A DNA stretch of 64,000 nt from Blattamonas nauphoetae (Eukaryota; Preaxostyla; Oxymonadida): assembly GCA_033064195.1 (NCBI GenBank), contig JARBJD010000312.1, positions 1 through 64,000 of the forward strand, given 5' to 3'. How positions within the stretch are numbered: position 1 is the stretch's first letter; each line of letters begins with the position of its first letter. Under the pieces are notes generated by a model, which did no database searches, was not told the DNA's origin, and worked only from the letters and a program-made list of their open reading frames with translations. Below, in pieces: positions 1 through 10,883 of this stretch. The position numbers were made by a program, and so were the translations under genes.

Positions 1-41
1 TAATCCATTGACTGTGACGTGCATGTTGTGATGGCTACTGT

Positions 42-530
42 TCAGTGGGGATGAACTGTGTGTCTGACAGAGTCTGCGATATGGAAGGACATACCCAAAG
101 TTGTATCGAGGAGGTTGTTAGGCAGGATGTATGTGCAGGCGGTGACTGTCACATCAAAATAGGCCTGAAGCTGACGATTGACAGGACTTAATACGGCATC
201 GAGGTGTGAGATGAGGGGTGATGAGTAGTCGAAGGCGGAGATGAAAATCCATTATCAGATTGTCGCTTGAACGTTGGCAATTGAATCGAATTTGGAGTCG
301 GTGACCAAGACTTGAAGGTGGGAATTTGGATGGACACGAGAATCTGAGGATCCCTCTGCCGTCATGTGGAGGATCGTGGAGAACATTCTCTGATGATGGG
401 ATGATGTTGACGAAGCTGGACCCAGGAGGGCAGAGTTCCGACGAACTTGCGGATGGCAAAGATCGATGAAAGAACGACGATCAGTTTGGAGGATGCAGAT
501 CATCCATACATTGATGTTCAATGGCAGCAA
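42..530 (-). pseudogene. Host gene fragment, unrecognised
   Basis: One reading frame stays codon-like over almost 490 bases on the minus strand, and adjacent TGA and TAA codons split it near 255-260. The upstream part (255-530) is rich in Ser and His. The downstream part (42-254) has a hydrophobic, beta-like composition and ends in TGA. I see no convincing GT-AG pair of the small size used elsewhere in the window that would remove the two stops, so a decayed exon is the simplest reading. No domain is recognised. Polinton-type upstream motifs are absent, which fits a host origin. Confidence 0.3.
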
Positions 531-2160
531 GAAGGTCAGTTATGAGGGCTGTGAGTCCGCTGGGTTCCAGGGTAGCGCTGCCAAATCTTCATTTCTGTTC
601 ATCTGTTTTGGTAAGTGTGATTGTAGCTGATGAATCAGAAGAGTTATTACAGGGTGTGTGTAGAGTTGGACACGACGCTTGGTTGAGCAAACTCCCAAAT
701 TGGTGTCGTCTTCCGACATTAACAGTGAAACTATCGCAACAAGAATGTTCCCCTCTGTCTCATACCCTCCCTTTTCGCCCACTCCTTCTCTTCTTCTTCC
801 CCATCTGACCTGGCGGAAGAAGATTCTCCTCTCTTCACGCAGCCACAATCTGCTGATCTTTCTCCAACACCTCCCAACACTCGACAGGCTCGCGAAACTT
901 GATGCACAACATTTCAAGCTGACAGTGTCGCCTGCATCGTCTGGCATTGTCAACCTTCCACAGAAGAGACAATAGTGAGTGTGGACATTGTGAGCTCGTC
1001 CTCTCTTCTTCCTCCCTCTTCGCCAATCCTCCTGTTTCCGCTTCTTCTTCACCAGGAATGTCCCATTCGTTCTTTGCTCCTCTTCTTCGCTCTTCTTCCA
1101 GTGCATTTTAAGGCTTCGAGTTGTTGTTTTGCTCGTTCAACCGTTTAGATTCTTGTTTCAGCCATTCGTTCTCTTCACTTGTTTGATACTCATCCAGCGA
1201 GTCGTTCTCATCTTCATCCCTCCTTCCTCTCATCACTTCCTTCTCCAGCACTCCCAGCACCCCAGCCATCCCTTCCACCCTCTCCCTCTCCTCCCATCCT
1301 CACCACTCTCTTCATCTTCTTCTCACACCATTTTCGAGTTCATGGACGTGGTCTTGGAGTGTACAGACTACAATTGTCAATCTGAGGCTCTGTCGACTCT
1401 TTCATTCCTTACAAGCCTGTTCTTCTTCTCTCTCCCATCTCCTTCATTCCACTTGACCTTCCGCTCATCAGCATCTCGTCGTTGAGTGGAAGGATGGAAG
1501 AAGGAGGTTGGTTGCAGATGGAAGAGGAAATAGAAATGGGGGACGAGGTGGAGAAGTGGACGAGACAATTCTGAAATCTTCGTGGAAGCTGATCAAGAGA
1601 TTGATTGTTCAGGCGAGGCTGGAGACACAGGTTGTGATCTGGTCGAGTGAGATGTCAGGATGGTACGAGGAATGGAGAACATGAGTTGGTTGTTGACCGG
1701 AGGAGAAACGAGTGAAAACGACGAATGATATGAACGAAGCTGTGAAGCACGACAATTAGTGTGTTGGTTCTTCTTTCAGCTCGTCGTCGAGTTAGAGTGA
1801 TGGCGGAAGGGTCGGTTCAGGATGATCGAGCTTATGATCGTAAGCTTCCATTGTCTCACCAACAGAGAATTAAAACGTTCAAAGGGTGTCGTCCTTGAAG
1901 CAAAGGGCAGCGAGAGGGATGAAGAGAGGGCGACTTCAGTCTTTCCACTGTGGGGCGGTAGTCAATGAACATTTGTGTCGACTTAGCGTGGAATTCGTGT
2001 TCTGAGGGAATTTTCGAGGCCCAGAGTGGAAAGTATACGATAGACGGGTGAAGGAAAGGGAGAGATCTCTATTGGGTAATGAAGAGACCACGGAGGGTGA
2101 TCAAGGTGGTCGATGTGATGTGAGGTGAAAGCCTGGCGGAACAATCCCAAAGAAGAAGTA
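531..2160. other. Host sequence without a supported gene
   Basis: The stretch is strongly pyrimidine-rich on the plus strand (about 760-1480) and purine-rich afterwards. Several frames are open only because of this bias. A possible minus-strand exon lies at 838-960, where the translation reads like real protein (Lys-Phe-Arg-Glu-Pro, then Cys-Trp-Glu-Val), possibly linked by a short intron to a basic, Glu/Lys-rich exon at about 970-1106. I cannot identify a product or decide the exon structure. From 1490 to 2160 I see nothing. Confidence 0.3.
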
Positions 2161-2240
2161 GATGGGTTGTGGAACGTGGGAGGTCGGAAAGTTTGGGAGA
2201 GGCTTCGATATATTAAAATTTTGTGCTGACATCAACAAAA

Positions 2241-3000
2241 TCAGTGCAGAACTTGTTGAGCATCAATATCCGCGTAGAGAAGAAATATGTATGCCATCTT
2301 CTGCAGATAACTTTCTTTCGTTTCAAATGTGTCCGGATTGTCTGTAGTATGCAAATCTTTCGCAATAAGTGTTAAATTTTGGCGTGTTCTGAGATTAACT
2401 GCCGCAGCTACTGAAGGCGGGGAGGCTTCGAAGGAAAATGAAAATGTGAACATTAGTGGCAGTTTTCAGTCGTTTGGAGAGGGATGAGAGGTGCAGAGCT
2501 CATTGAACGCGCGTCGGACTGGCCGAGAATGTCAACGTACCTGCCTTCCCAGCTGACGAACAGGACGCAATGAGTGTCATCAAAACCAAGATTGTCGCAC
2601 TCAATGTAGATTGAACAATGAGCTTTTCCTTCAACAGGCAGGAGTGGCGGAGTTTGGCGTGTTTGGGGTATCATTCTTCTCTTCACCACCAGCTCCACCG
2701 AGATGCTCAGTTTCAACAAAGGAGTGGAAACTCTTCGGATGTTCGAGCATTCCTAAGAAGCTTTATTAGAGCAGTACTTTCGGCGAAGAACAGAGAAGAT
2801 GTGAGTGTTTGGACAGATCCAGTATCAAAATTAGGAAGAAGTGACGATTCATTTGCAGAAACACCATTTGCCGATGGATTGTTGGAATGTCCACTTTTGG
2901 AGAGATGGGCGTGGAATTGCAGTCGACCATGTTTACTTCTGAGTTTGTTGAATTCGTGATATAAGCTGTTAAAATATGTCAATTCCACTTCATTGAGCAC
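2241..3000 (-). other. Candidate host exons, unrecognised
   Basis: Three adjacent minus-strand reading segments (2713-3000, 2453-2719, 2241-2453) have plausible amino-acid composition and follow each other with frame changes, as expected if tiny introns separate exons. The first carries an amphipathic stretch with Phe-Phe-Ala-Glu-Ser and Leu-Ile-Lys-Leu-Leu. The second has a hydrophobic core ending near Gly-Arg-Tyr-Val-Asp. No family is recognised and splice sites are not clear, so this is only a candidate gene. Confidence 0.25.
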
Positions 3001-3433
3001 GTTTATCTTTTGTTGGTAGGTTTTGGAGCTGAATTGCTTCTGAAGCCACCATCTTCGATGTGGATGACTGATGGTGAATGAAGATGCATTGCTCCTCCAC
3101 CAACAGTTGTAGTATTACGATTGAAGTAACAACGATATAAGTACGCAAGATCGCGATCAAGATCGATTCAAGCTCTGTTGGGAGCTGAACTGGAAATGAT
3201 GATGGAATCGAGGACAGTTAGTACTTCTAATTCACGGAAATTAACAAGCGCTTCGCATCCAGGTGTTGATTGCTGTTGTATGGTGCATCCTGAACTATCG
3301 AAGAGTCTCAATAAGTTGATTGGAGAGAAGAGGTGAGTTTAAGAGAGTGGGATGATCCGATTCAAAAAGGCAAATTCAATCCAATTGTCGAACATTACTC
3401 ATCCGATCATGAATACTGCTATAATTTCACAAA
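3001..3433. other. Intergenic, nothing recognised
   Basis: No open frame, repeat or RNA signature could be supported here. Confidence 0.4.
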
Positions 3434-3473
3434 ATGTGTATGATCATGTCAGAAAAATCCATTGAAGAAAAAG

Positions 3474-3550
3474 TTGACGATCCCGGGATTCGAACCTGGG
3501 TCCCAACAGCGGAAGTCTCTGAATCTACCAACTCGTCTATTTGTCCATTT
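3474..3550 (-). other. tRNA-like module
   Basis: On the minus strand the sequence contains a D-arm-like block (GAGTTGGTAGA) and a good T-arm with loop TTCGAAT inside a nearly perfect CCAGG/CCCGG stem, followed by a T-run that could end Pol III transcription. The 5' acceptor half that should pair with GATCGTC is not found and the anticodon arm is weak. It is therefore a tRNA relic or tRNA-derived repeat rather than a working tRNA gene. Confidence 0.4.
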
Positions 3551-3603
3551 TTTGATCAAACATCCACACTGATATGGTTTAAAAACCAACTTTTTGCAGA
3601 TTT

Positions 3604-3719
3604 CCAACGGTCATTCAGAAAACCAACGGTCGTTCAGAAAACCAACTGCAGCTTAGAATACCAACGGTCGTTCAGAAAACCAACTGCAGCTTAGAATACC
3701 AACGGTACTCGAGAAAACC
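3604..3719. repeat. 38-bp tandem repeat, about three units
   Basis: Units containing CCAACGGTCGTTCAGAAAA and CCAACTGCAGCTTAGAATA alternate; the second and third full units are almost identical. The array ends within about 15 bases of the first recognisable Polinton A sequence, so it marks the junction. Confidence 0.75.
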
Positions 3720-3733
3720 AACTTTAAATTGAG

Positions 3734-5469
3734 ATGGCCCAAGAGAGTGTGCTACATCTGCAAAGTCACTTCTCGCAAGCAGTTCGACCAACACTGGATA
3801 GAATCGACAATTCGAAAGGACATTCAAAAGAGAACGTCAAGATCTGCTGTGATTACTGCAACACGTACAAGTCAGATAAAGATGAACATCTCACAAGATT
3901 GAGAATACAACTCAAGAAGTACTGCATCTGGAAATCATTACCAATGACTCTGACACATGAGCAAACATACAGCAGTGAGCAGTGGATTATCGACAGAATA
4001 TCAAAGACGTGACTCCAATCAATCACTTCCATGAAGACAAAGTCATTTCAAAGATACCGAACACATCATGACACGTTTGTGGTGTTGACTTTAATTCCCT
4101 CTATCCAAGTGCTTTCTCATCAATCAAGAACAAGAACAATCCATACACCAAACACAGAATGTTCATGCCAGGACGATGCTTATTCACCGCAACAGGAGAT
4201 AAAGAATGTCGTAAGATCATCGAAGACAAGAATCAGAAGACACTATTTGTTGCAGAATTAAAAGGACATATCGACGAGAAGCACATAAATGATTTCATTA
4301 ACTTCCCACCAATCTTCAGAAACATTGTGGTCAATACAACAGAAGAGAACATTGGAGAGAAGACGTATTCGTTGATGAAGAAACATGGATTGAAGACTGA
4401 TGACAAACAAAGAAAGCTGGCCCAACTCTTGAGCACACACGATCAGTATATGTTATTTTCGACATACTATCTGTGGTTCCTCATCGACTATTGCCACTTC
4501 ATTATTGATGACGTAAAGAGTGTGATGGTCTTTTCGAGACACGCTGGATTTGAACCATTTGTAACCTCATTCATGAATGATCGAATAGAAGCAATGAAGG
4601 TTGGAAACAAAGGAAAGGAACAGTTCTGTAAGACAAACTTGAATGGAAGTTACGGATACGATGGAATGAACACTGAGAAGTACAACTCAATCACAATCTG
4701 CAATGAGAAGAGAACATACTTGAAACAGATGATGAAAGGATTTGTGGCGACAAGAGAGATCAATGAGGACAACTACATTGTGATCGAAGATCGAGAGAAA
4801 GCATCATGCAAAACATGTCTACAAGAAGCAGTATTCACACTCGACAATGCCAAGTTCTGGTATCTGAATTTCATCTACAACTTCATGTACAAGTGCCTAG
4901 ACATGAACAAGATTCACTTCTGTGAGGGAGATACTGACTCTGCTTATTGGGCGATTAGTGGAGATCCGAATGCTGGAATTCATCAACAATTTGAACACGT
5001 GATTGCTGACAAAGAATTCTATGATGCTCACAAATACGAATGGTTTCCCAATCCTGAAAAAGGAGTTGATGATGAGAAGAAGTTGTTGGGACTAGCAATT
5101 GAAAAAGAAGGTGAACAGATGATCTGCCTTGCACCCAAGTGTTACTCTCTCGATGAGAAATGCAAAATCAAAGGAGTGTCTCTGAAGAAAACAAATATCA
5201 CAAGTGACGATTATGTGCAGTGCCTAAACGGAGAGAAAACTGTGACTACCACCTTGAACTTCACCGTAAAACGGTTCAAGCATCAGTATGATGCGTTTCA
5301 GACGAGAAGAGTCGTGAGCGAAGAGGACACGAATGGATTTGAGAAAGCGAAAATACAACAACAGAAACTCAGTCTCAGTGGAATCCATCTGAAGGCAATT
5401 GTACTTGAAAATGAATCGTGTCCTCCATTCATTCATGGACTGAAAGCTACTGATTATCTTATTGAATAA
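3734..5469 (+). pseudogene. Protein-primed family B DNA polymerase (pPolB), partial, broken
   Basis: This is the polymerase half of a Polinton pPolB, which would copy the element from a terminal protein primer. Visible signatures are the palm motif with Asp-Phe-Asn-Ser-Leu-Tyr-Pro-Ser spacing (about 4085-4110), the Asn-Gly-Ser-Tyr-Gly motif (about 4635), and the catalytic Gly-Asp-Thr-Asp-Ser-Ala (about 4926-4943). A Cys/His cluster reminiscent of an HNH or zinc-binding insert (Cys-Cys-Asp-Tyr-Cys, about 3845) lies at the start. The exonuclease and N-terminal modules present in copy B are not here. It is followed closely by the integrase on the same strand. Treated as a fossil; broken. Confidence 0.85.
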
Positions 5470-5492
5470 ACTCAAACTTTATTTTTGTATAA

Positions 5493-7478
5493 ATGAATAC
5501 ACGACAGATTAATACTTTAGTGAATAGGTTCCTGAATTGCACACAACACTCTCAAATCAAAATATTCAATGTCAAGTTCAATAGAACCAACACATTGCCA
5601 GTATATGACGTCTATGATTCAAATGGAGAGTATGTTGCAAACGATGAGACATATTTTGAGGATTGGTTTAATGGTGGATTACCTCCTAATTTAACTATTT
5701 CAGATGGAACAAAAGTAGTCTCACAGTTTCTTATTGAATTCTTGGGAAAACGTTTTAGTGATTGGAGATGTGAAAAAGCATACAAAAAGTATCAAGAATA
5801 TCATCGAAAGTACAATCAACAAGTGACACCAATTCTCTCACCAAGAGTTCGAAGCCCTGCAGAGGCAAGACAAATCCCAACACCAGAGCAGAGACCAATA
5901 GTTACAGAAATACCTGAATATCTAATTATTCCTGGACTGAAGAGAAACTTGAAATCAATGGGGTTTGAATATGAATATCCAATGAAGGAGAGGAAGTTCG
6001 AAGAGGATGATGAGGATGATGATGATGATGATGATGATGAAGATGATGATGACATTATACCAATTTCACAGATGCAGGATCCAATAGAGAGAAATCCCTT
6101 CTTCACACCAACCGTGTTCAACCACCCAGTGAGGGAGATCAGACAGAATGAACCGACGACACAGCAAGTGCTCAATAAGTTGGCACAAATGAAAGGATTG
6201 TTTGATCATCAACAGAGAAACGATTCAGAAGATGAACAGATCAAAGCTGAGAACTCAATAATGAAAAATCAAAAGCAGATGGAACACTTTATTACATCAC
6301 ACATTCTGGATGCAAATAAAATGAACAGAGACACATTCGTTCGAGCCTCGATAAACAGAAAGATTGCGAACGAAGATCTTTACTTCATTCTGACTCACAC
6401 AAAACAAATCCCATTCGGAGGAAGATCATTTCAGGATTGGTATGAGGAATTTGACCACAGATGGTGTGTAGCACATCCGAGGAAAATTCAGAGAGAAAAA
6501 GGAAGTGACAGAATGAGAATTGATCCACCAATGATACCTAAAACAACGGAAAAAATAGTGTATCCATTTCGATCAAAAATGCAGTTCATGTCCAAAGCAA
6601 TAACAGGTGATCCACAGAAGACATCAGACAGAAAGGTTCCACAGAATTGAGATCGACCGTACTTCTCTCCCAAGTTTGGATCATGGGAAATTGATCTCGT
6701 TTTTATCCAATCACCAACGTCGAAAACAGTTCTACAGATTTACCTCTTCGCCATTAACATCAACACAAAATACCTGGTAGTCATTCCAGTTCTGGATAAA
6801 TCATGGAGCAAAGTCAAGACTGCAATCAATGATCTGATAAATCATCGTGGAGTTCATGTCAACAACATTCGAGGAGATGGTGAAGCAGCATGGACAAGTA
6901 GAGAAGCATCAGAGTTTTTCAAGGATCTGAATGTCAGTACATATTTCACTAGCTCACCATTCACTAATCACAACAGAATTGTTGATCGAGTGATCAGAAC
7001 AATCAGAGATGGATTCCAAGACAATGCAACACAAATGGCAAATCATTCATTGATGAATCAGATGGTGGAATATTACAACATGACTCCACATCGAGCGTAC
7101 TGGAATTAGTTCACTCCACAGCAGGCACAATGCAATCGAGAGATTGAAGCTTTGTACATCTCCAGTTGTGAAGAACAATTGAAGAACATCCAACGACAAC
7201 AGACATCCCAGATGCTATGGAAATACAAACCAGGAAACATTCTACTGATCCACCTTGATTTGGACAAGACAGTTGCCAAGTTTCAGAAGAAGCGAAGACA
7301 GTTTCAATTCGTGGGGAAATTCATCGAATACAAACACGGTAATGTGGTTGCCACACTACTGAATGGACTCACATGTTTGTCAAAAGTTGTCTACGTTCCA
7401 ATCCAACACACAAAGTTCCATGCAGACTCAATTGACGACTTAACTCCAGAGTTCATTGCTGAGTTCGGTCTTCTCTGA
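5493..7478 (+). pseudogene. Polinton integrase (rve type), broken
   Basis: This is the retroviral-type DDE integrase of copy A. The region encodes a long N-terminal part of unknown function with an expanded GAT repeat giving an Asp/Glu run (about 6004-6055), followed by the catalytic core (Trp-Glu-Ile-Asp at about 6685, then Gly-Asp-Gly-Glu-Ala-Ala-Trp). A C-terminal SH3-like segment with many Lys/Arg ends near 7478. The start ATG at 5493 lies just after the motif TTTATTTTTG. About two breaks; treated as a fossil. The uninterrupted counterpart is in copy B at 40,878-42,800. Confidence 0.85.
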
Positions 7479-7547
7479 CCTCAGAACTTCGTTCGCTTCA
7501 ATTTGGCGTCGTTTCGAAATTGTTTCAGATATTTTTATTTCACCAAA

Positions 7548-7907
7548 ATGACATCACTGAAAATATTAGAACCGTTTGATCCTGAGCAGAAAGAGTTCAC
7601 AAACATCCACGACTTTCAGAGATACTTGGAGAAGAATAGAAAAGAACTGAATGAGTACACAACACAGAAACTGAATAGGATGATCCAAATTGATGGATAC
7701 AGAATAACAAAAATAAGAGGTGAGATAGCACTGAGGAAACGATATGTTGATGCTTCCACTTCTCCTAATTCACTCTCGATTGATCAAAGATTATCAGACA
7801 TTGAAGAATCAATTCGAACGCTGACAGACACTCTCAGCATGAGGCTTCGAAGTCTTGACGAGACTATTGGTAACCTTATCCAAGAATTAACAGACCCTTC
7901 TGATTAA
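7548..7907 (+). CDS. Small coiled-coil protein of Polinton A
   Basis: This is a protein of about 119 residues. The ATG at 7548 is preferred over an upstream alternative because it sits 8 bases after ATTTTTATTT, the element's promoter-like motif. The first half is charged and helical. The C-terminal third (Leu-Ser-Ile-Asp-Gln-Arg-Leu-Ser-Asp-Ile-Glu-Glu onwards) has heptad spacing typical of a short coiled coil. It is convergent with the ATPase gene and overlaps its 3' end by about 20 bases. The copy B orthologue is 108 residues. Function unknown; conservation and position suggest a structural or packaging accessory. Confidence 0.7.
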   Translation: MTSLKILEPFDPEQKEFTNIHDFQRYLEKNRKELNEYTTQKLNRMIQIDGYRITKIRGEIALRKRYVDASTSPNSLSIDQRLSDIEESIRTLTDTLSMRLRSLDETIGNLIQELTDPSD

Positions 7908-8684
7908 TCCATCTTTGTTGATCTCATTCAGTGCTACTCCATCAGTATTGTATCGAAGAATGATTGCTTCACATTTCTGTTTTCGTTGATAGACATTCCA
8001 GAATTGTCGAATATCAATTGGTGAGTTCAACTGAGGATAGACTCGACTGATTCGTTCTTTGTTGAATCCTCCAAAGATCCACATCGAATCAATGTTTGAC
8101 TTCATGTCTGCTGACAAACTGAAGAGCTCATGCATCGTCAGAAAGAATGTGAACTTTGGTTGTCGATTCTCCAGTAGTAAGTCCATCATTGTCATTCTAT
8201 TTTTGGATGCTCTACGTTCACCTAGGATTCGACGACAGTCATCCAAGAGGATAATCGTTTGGAGATTCTTCACTGAGAAATCGTCAATGTAAAGTGAGTC
8301 AAAGAGATCTTCTCGGCATTCATCAGTGATTCTCTCTTGCCATTGATTGTCTATGATCTCTTCATAAGCAGCTTTTGATTCAGAGAGTTCCAACAGAAAT
8401 GGAAGTGCATCATCATATTTGACTTTCACATAAGGAACGTTCAGTATTGGTTTGAATTTATCGAATGTAGGATCAATGTTCTTATCAGTGACGAAGACAA
8501 AGAGGTGAAACAGTTCATTCCTAACCTGAACATTTTGGAGTTTGGCAACTTCTCGAAGAGCATTGAATGTTTTTCCACTTCCTCTGTTTCCAACGAGGAC
8601 ATTAACACTATTGCGATTGAAATTCAAGTCTGGATGTATTTGTGATTGCACTTCATGAGAAACATTCCTGATTTGATGCTTCAC
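7887..8684 (-). CDS. A32/FtsK-HerA-like genome packaging ATPase (Polinton A)
   Basis: P-loop ATPase expected to pump the element's DNA into capsids. Walker A is Val-Gly-Asn-Arg-Gly-Ser-Gly-Lys-Thr at residues 31-39. Walker B is Thr-Ile-Ile-Leu-Leu-Asp-Asp at 143-149. A downstream Phe-Phe-Leu-Thr-Met-His segment (about 187-192) fits the sensor strand of this family. The length of 265 residues is normal for Polinton packaging ATPases (roughly 200-300). It is one of only two genes on the opposite strand of the element. The start is uncertain: copy B has a longer N-terminus. Confidence 0.85.
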   Translation of the reverse strand: MKHQIRNVSHEVQSQIHPDLNFNRNSVNVLVGNRGSGKTFNALREVAKLQNVQVRNELFHLFVFVTDKNIDPTFDKFKPILNVPYVKVKYDDALPFLLELSESKAAYEEIIDNQWQERITDECREDLFDSLYIDDFSVKNLQTIILLDDCRRILGERRASKNRMTMMDLLLENRQPKFTFFLTMHELFSLSADMKSNIDSMWIFGGFNKERISRVYPQLNSPIDIRQFWNVYQRKQKCEAIILRYNTDGVALNEINKDGLIRRVC

Positions 8685-8791
8685 TCAATTTTGCATTCAC
8701 GTATGCTGTAGCGATAAGGAGATTTCTTCATTTGTGATTTAACTCTAATTAAAATATACTTTTGGTTTTTTATTTTGTATGAAAACACACA

Positions 8792-9754
8792 ATGTCACAA
8801 AAGATAGTGTACGTTCAACCACAAAGAAAAGCACAAGCGAAGAAACCAAGAATGAGATACGCAGCAGAGACTCAAGCAGCATTGAAACGAATCTATGCCG
8901 ACGATGATATTCAAACCAGACGCAATGATGCTCTGTGTAGTCTTCCATCAGCTCGTGAGTATATTGCGAGAACTGGACGAAATTGGACTGCGAAAGTAGA
9001 ACAATATGGACAAGTTCCTGATGTGATTGTCTACGATAATGATACTGGAGATCTGATTGCAGTCGATGGTGCCATGCTAACTCCATACAATAGTAGACCA
9101 GTCAAAGAGACATACTACGCAATGAATCCAACACCAGATATGCGAAGACAGAAATCATACACATCATTCAATCAAGAAAACGGAAGGAGAATCAAAGCTG
9201 TACATCGGAATTTCCTCAAAAATGGAACATACGATTTGCCAACCAATTATCGAGACATCAGTTATGCAGATATGAAAACACAAAGATCTCAACAACCATA
9301 CGCAATAATGAAGAGAGCTGTTGGTGAACACATGACAGACACATTGGGAATAACTCGTGCAAATCGAAGCAATCCAGCTGATCCCAGCAAGAATGTGTTA
9401 GACAATATGGTGTTCAATTCAATTCAATCACAGATTGCATCGCTGATGTGGGATCAATGGCTTCATGATCATGTTCAGGACTACAATCCCAGTATGAAAC
9501 AAAACAAAGCCTTCAAAGATCAGATTTATCCAGTGTTTCTCCAAATGATCACTCAAGATACAACGTATTTATCGGAATACTGTACTCGCTATTCAACTCA
9601 CATATCAACAGAAGTTAATAAACTGAAAGCCAAAGCATTCAAAACAGTCACAGATGATGATATAAGTGGATTCCAATCTGAAATGCCTGGATATTATCGA
9701 TTCGCACAGTTGGACAGTTCTGGAATGGGAGCTATCGATCGAGCAGAAATGTGA
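8792..9754 (+). CDS. Conserved Polinton protein, 320 residues, unknown
   Basis: The first 25 residues are basic (Gln-Arg-Lys-Ala-Gln-Ala-Lys-Lys-Pro-Arg) and could bind DNA or be removed from the mature protein. The remainder is mixed alpha/beta with many Gln, Tyr and Met. ATG 8792 follows GGTTTTTTATTTTG by about 15 bases. The orthologue in copy B is colinear and the same length. It sits between the packaging ATPase and the capsid genes, so a virion protein is likely. I recognise no catalytic motif; in particular there is no His/Asp/Cys arrangement of the adenovirus-type protease. Confidence 0.75.
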   Translation: MSQKIVYVQPQRKAQAKKPRMRYAAETQAALKRIYADDDIQTRRNDALCSLPSAREYIARTGRNWTAKVEQYGQVPDVIVYDNDTGDLIAVDGAMLTPYNSRPVKETYYAMNPTPDMRRQKSYTSFNQENGRRIKAVHRNFLKNGTYDLPTNYRDISYADMKTQRSQQPYAIMKRAVGEHMTDTLGITRANRSNPADPSKNVLDNMVFNSIQSQIASLMWDQWLHDHVQDYNPSMKQNKAFKDQIYPVFLQMITQDTTYLSEYCTRYSTHISTEVNKLKAKAFKTVTDDDISGFQSEMPGYYRFAQLDSSGMGAIDRAEM

Positions 9755-9797
9755 ATTTAAAAACATTAATATATATTTTTTATTTTTATAGAAAGTG

Positions 9798-10424
9798 ATG
9801 CAACCAATTCTAAGTTGTCAATTTACGAAACACACAAGTTCTTCTTCAGTACCAACATCAATCACCAACAATGTCATCATCGAGGATAGGAGCAAAGCTG
9901 GCGTAGATAATAGAGGATCGAAGATGGAGATGGTCTCGCTAGAGGCTTCGAACCCTCCTTTGGGGAGAGAAAGAGTGTGCTCTGAGCCTGTGGTCACTCG
10001 TGAACGTGGAGCTTACGATCCACCACTGGAGACCTATCCATCAGCGCCAATCCAAAGTCGTTCTATTCCACTTCGAGAGTACACAGCTAACATTTCAGCA
10101 TTCAAAGATCAGCTACTGCTTGTTTACAAGAATGCATTCGCATGCGAAAAGAAACTACTGAATAATCTCATTGAACCTTCGAAGAAACTGATCACAAACC
10201 AAAGTGATTTATGTGCACTGATTGCGACACTCACTGGAATCAACGATGTGGTGATCGAACTGGATGACCTGTCTGATAAGTGCTTATGTCTGAATAAACT
10301 CCCAGTGTTTAGAACCATTTTCAAGATCCTTGTTGGAGGAAAAGACATGAGTATTGCCTACAATGAAGCATACAACACTATTCTCAAATATGGCATTTCT
10401 CTGACGAAAGCTATACCCCGTTAG
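9798..10424 (+). CDS. Conserved Polinton protein, about 208 residues, unknown
   Basis: ATG 9798 lies just after TTTTTTATTTTTA. The first 95 residues are low in structure (Ser, Pro, Arg, Glu). The last 110 are an alpha-helical domain with Lys-Lys-Leu-Leu-Asn-Asn-Leu-Ile and a Cys-Leu-Cys-Leu motif. The same division is seen in copy B, where the N-terminal half is somewhat shorter, which suggests a flexible linker plus a helical binding domain. It lies in the structural gene cluster. No family recognised. Confidence 0.7.
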   Translation: MQPILSCQFTKHTSSSSVPTSITNNVIIEDRSKAGVDNRGSKMEMVSLEASNPPLGRERVCSEPVVTRERGAYDPPLETYPSAPIQSRSIPLREYTANISAFKDQLLLVYKNAFACEKKLLNNLIEPSKKLITNQSDLCALIATLTGINDVVIELDDLSDKCLCLNKLPVFRTIFKILVGGKDMSIAYNEAYNTILKYGISLTKAIPR

Positions 10425-10537
10425 GGCAGAAATCTCTTCTGAGATTATTTCCTCGCATAAATTATAAATGAATTGTATTTTTTATTTTTACTTAAATAGA
10501 CTTCGTCTCTTCAACACAATTTCTCAAAATTGCATAA

Positions 10538-10846
10538 ATGGCACCAGGAAGTTTCAACAAACTCAAAAATATAGGCAAGCAATTCTTTCAATTCATCAAA
10601 CCTCTAGCTCCAACGTTGCTTCAAGTCGGTGGTGGATTACTCTCTCAAACGAACAGTAAATTCGGACAAACAGCAGGAGGAATACTCAATGGATTAGGTG
10701 GAATGATGGACGTTTATCAACAAAATAAGGCGATCAATCGTCAACAAAAACCGCAGATGATTGAGTACGAACCTCCACGAAATGGACGATACTCCAATGA
10801 TGATATGCCACTCTCGTCAAATTCCAAAATTCAATTCAAAGGATAA
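10538..10846 (+). CDS. Short amphipathic MAPG protein 1 (Polinton A)
   Basis: This 102-residue protein begins Met-Ala-Pro-Gly. It has a basic, aromatic N-terminal helix (Lys-Leu-Lys-Asn-Ile-Gly-Lys-Gln-Phe-Phe), then a Gly-rich hydrophobic segment (residues 30-60), then a polar tail. This resembles the layout of membrane-active minor capsid proteins such as adenovirus pVI, an inference from composition only. The next gene also starts Met-Ala-Pro-Gly and is built the same way. In copy B the protein is almost identical. Confidence 0.65.
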   Translation: MAPGSFNKLKNIGKQFFQFIKPLAPTLLQVGGGLLSQTNSKFGQTAGGILNGLGGMMDVYQQNKAINRQQKPQMIEYEPPRNGRYSNDDMPLSSNSKIQFKG

Positions 10847-10883
10847 ACATTCACTAGTATTCGAATATTTTTATTTTCCTAAA

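Noticed and set aside
1129-1485. Ser/Pro/Leu/His-rich plus-strand frames in the CT-rich tract.
   Set aside because: Low-complexity composition in several overlapping frames at once; no start context or domain.
3474-3550. Functional tRNA genes at 3,474, 20,398, 60,448 and 63,699.
   Set aside because: T-arms are good but the acceptor stems cannot be formed and anticodon arms are weak.
3604-3719. Possible CRISPR-like array.
   Set aside because: Only about three units, directly joined without unique spacers, in a eukaryotic setting.
5816-6175. Minus-strand frame with a long Ser run.
   Set aside because: Antisense of the GAT repeat in the integrase region; no promoter motif and no counterpart in copy B.
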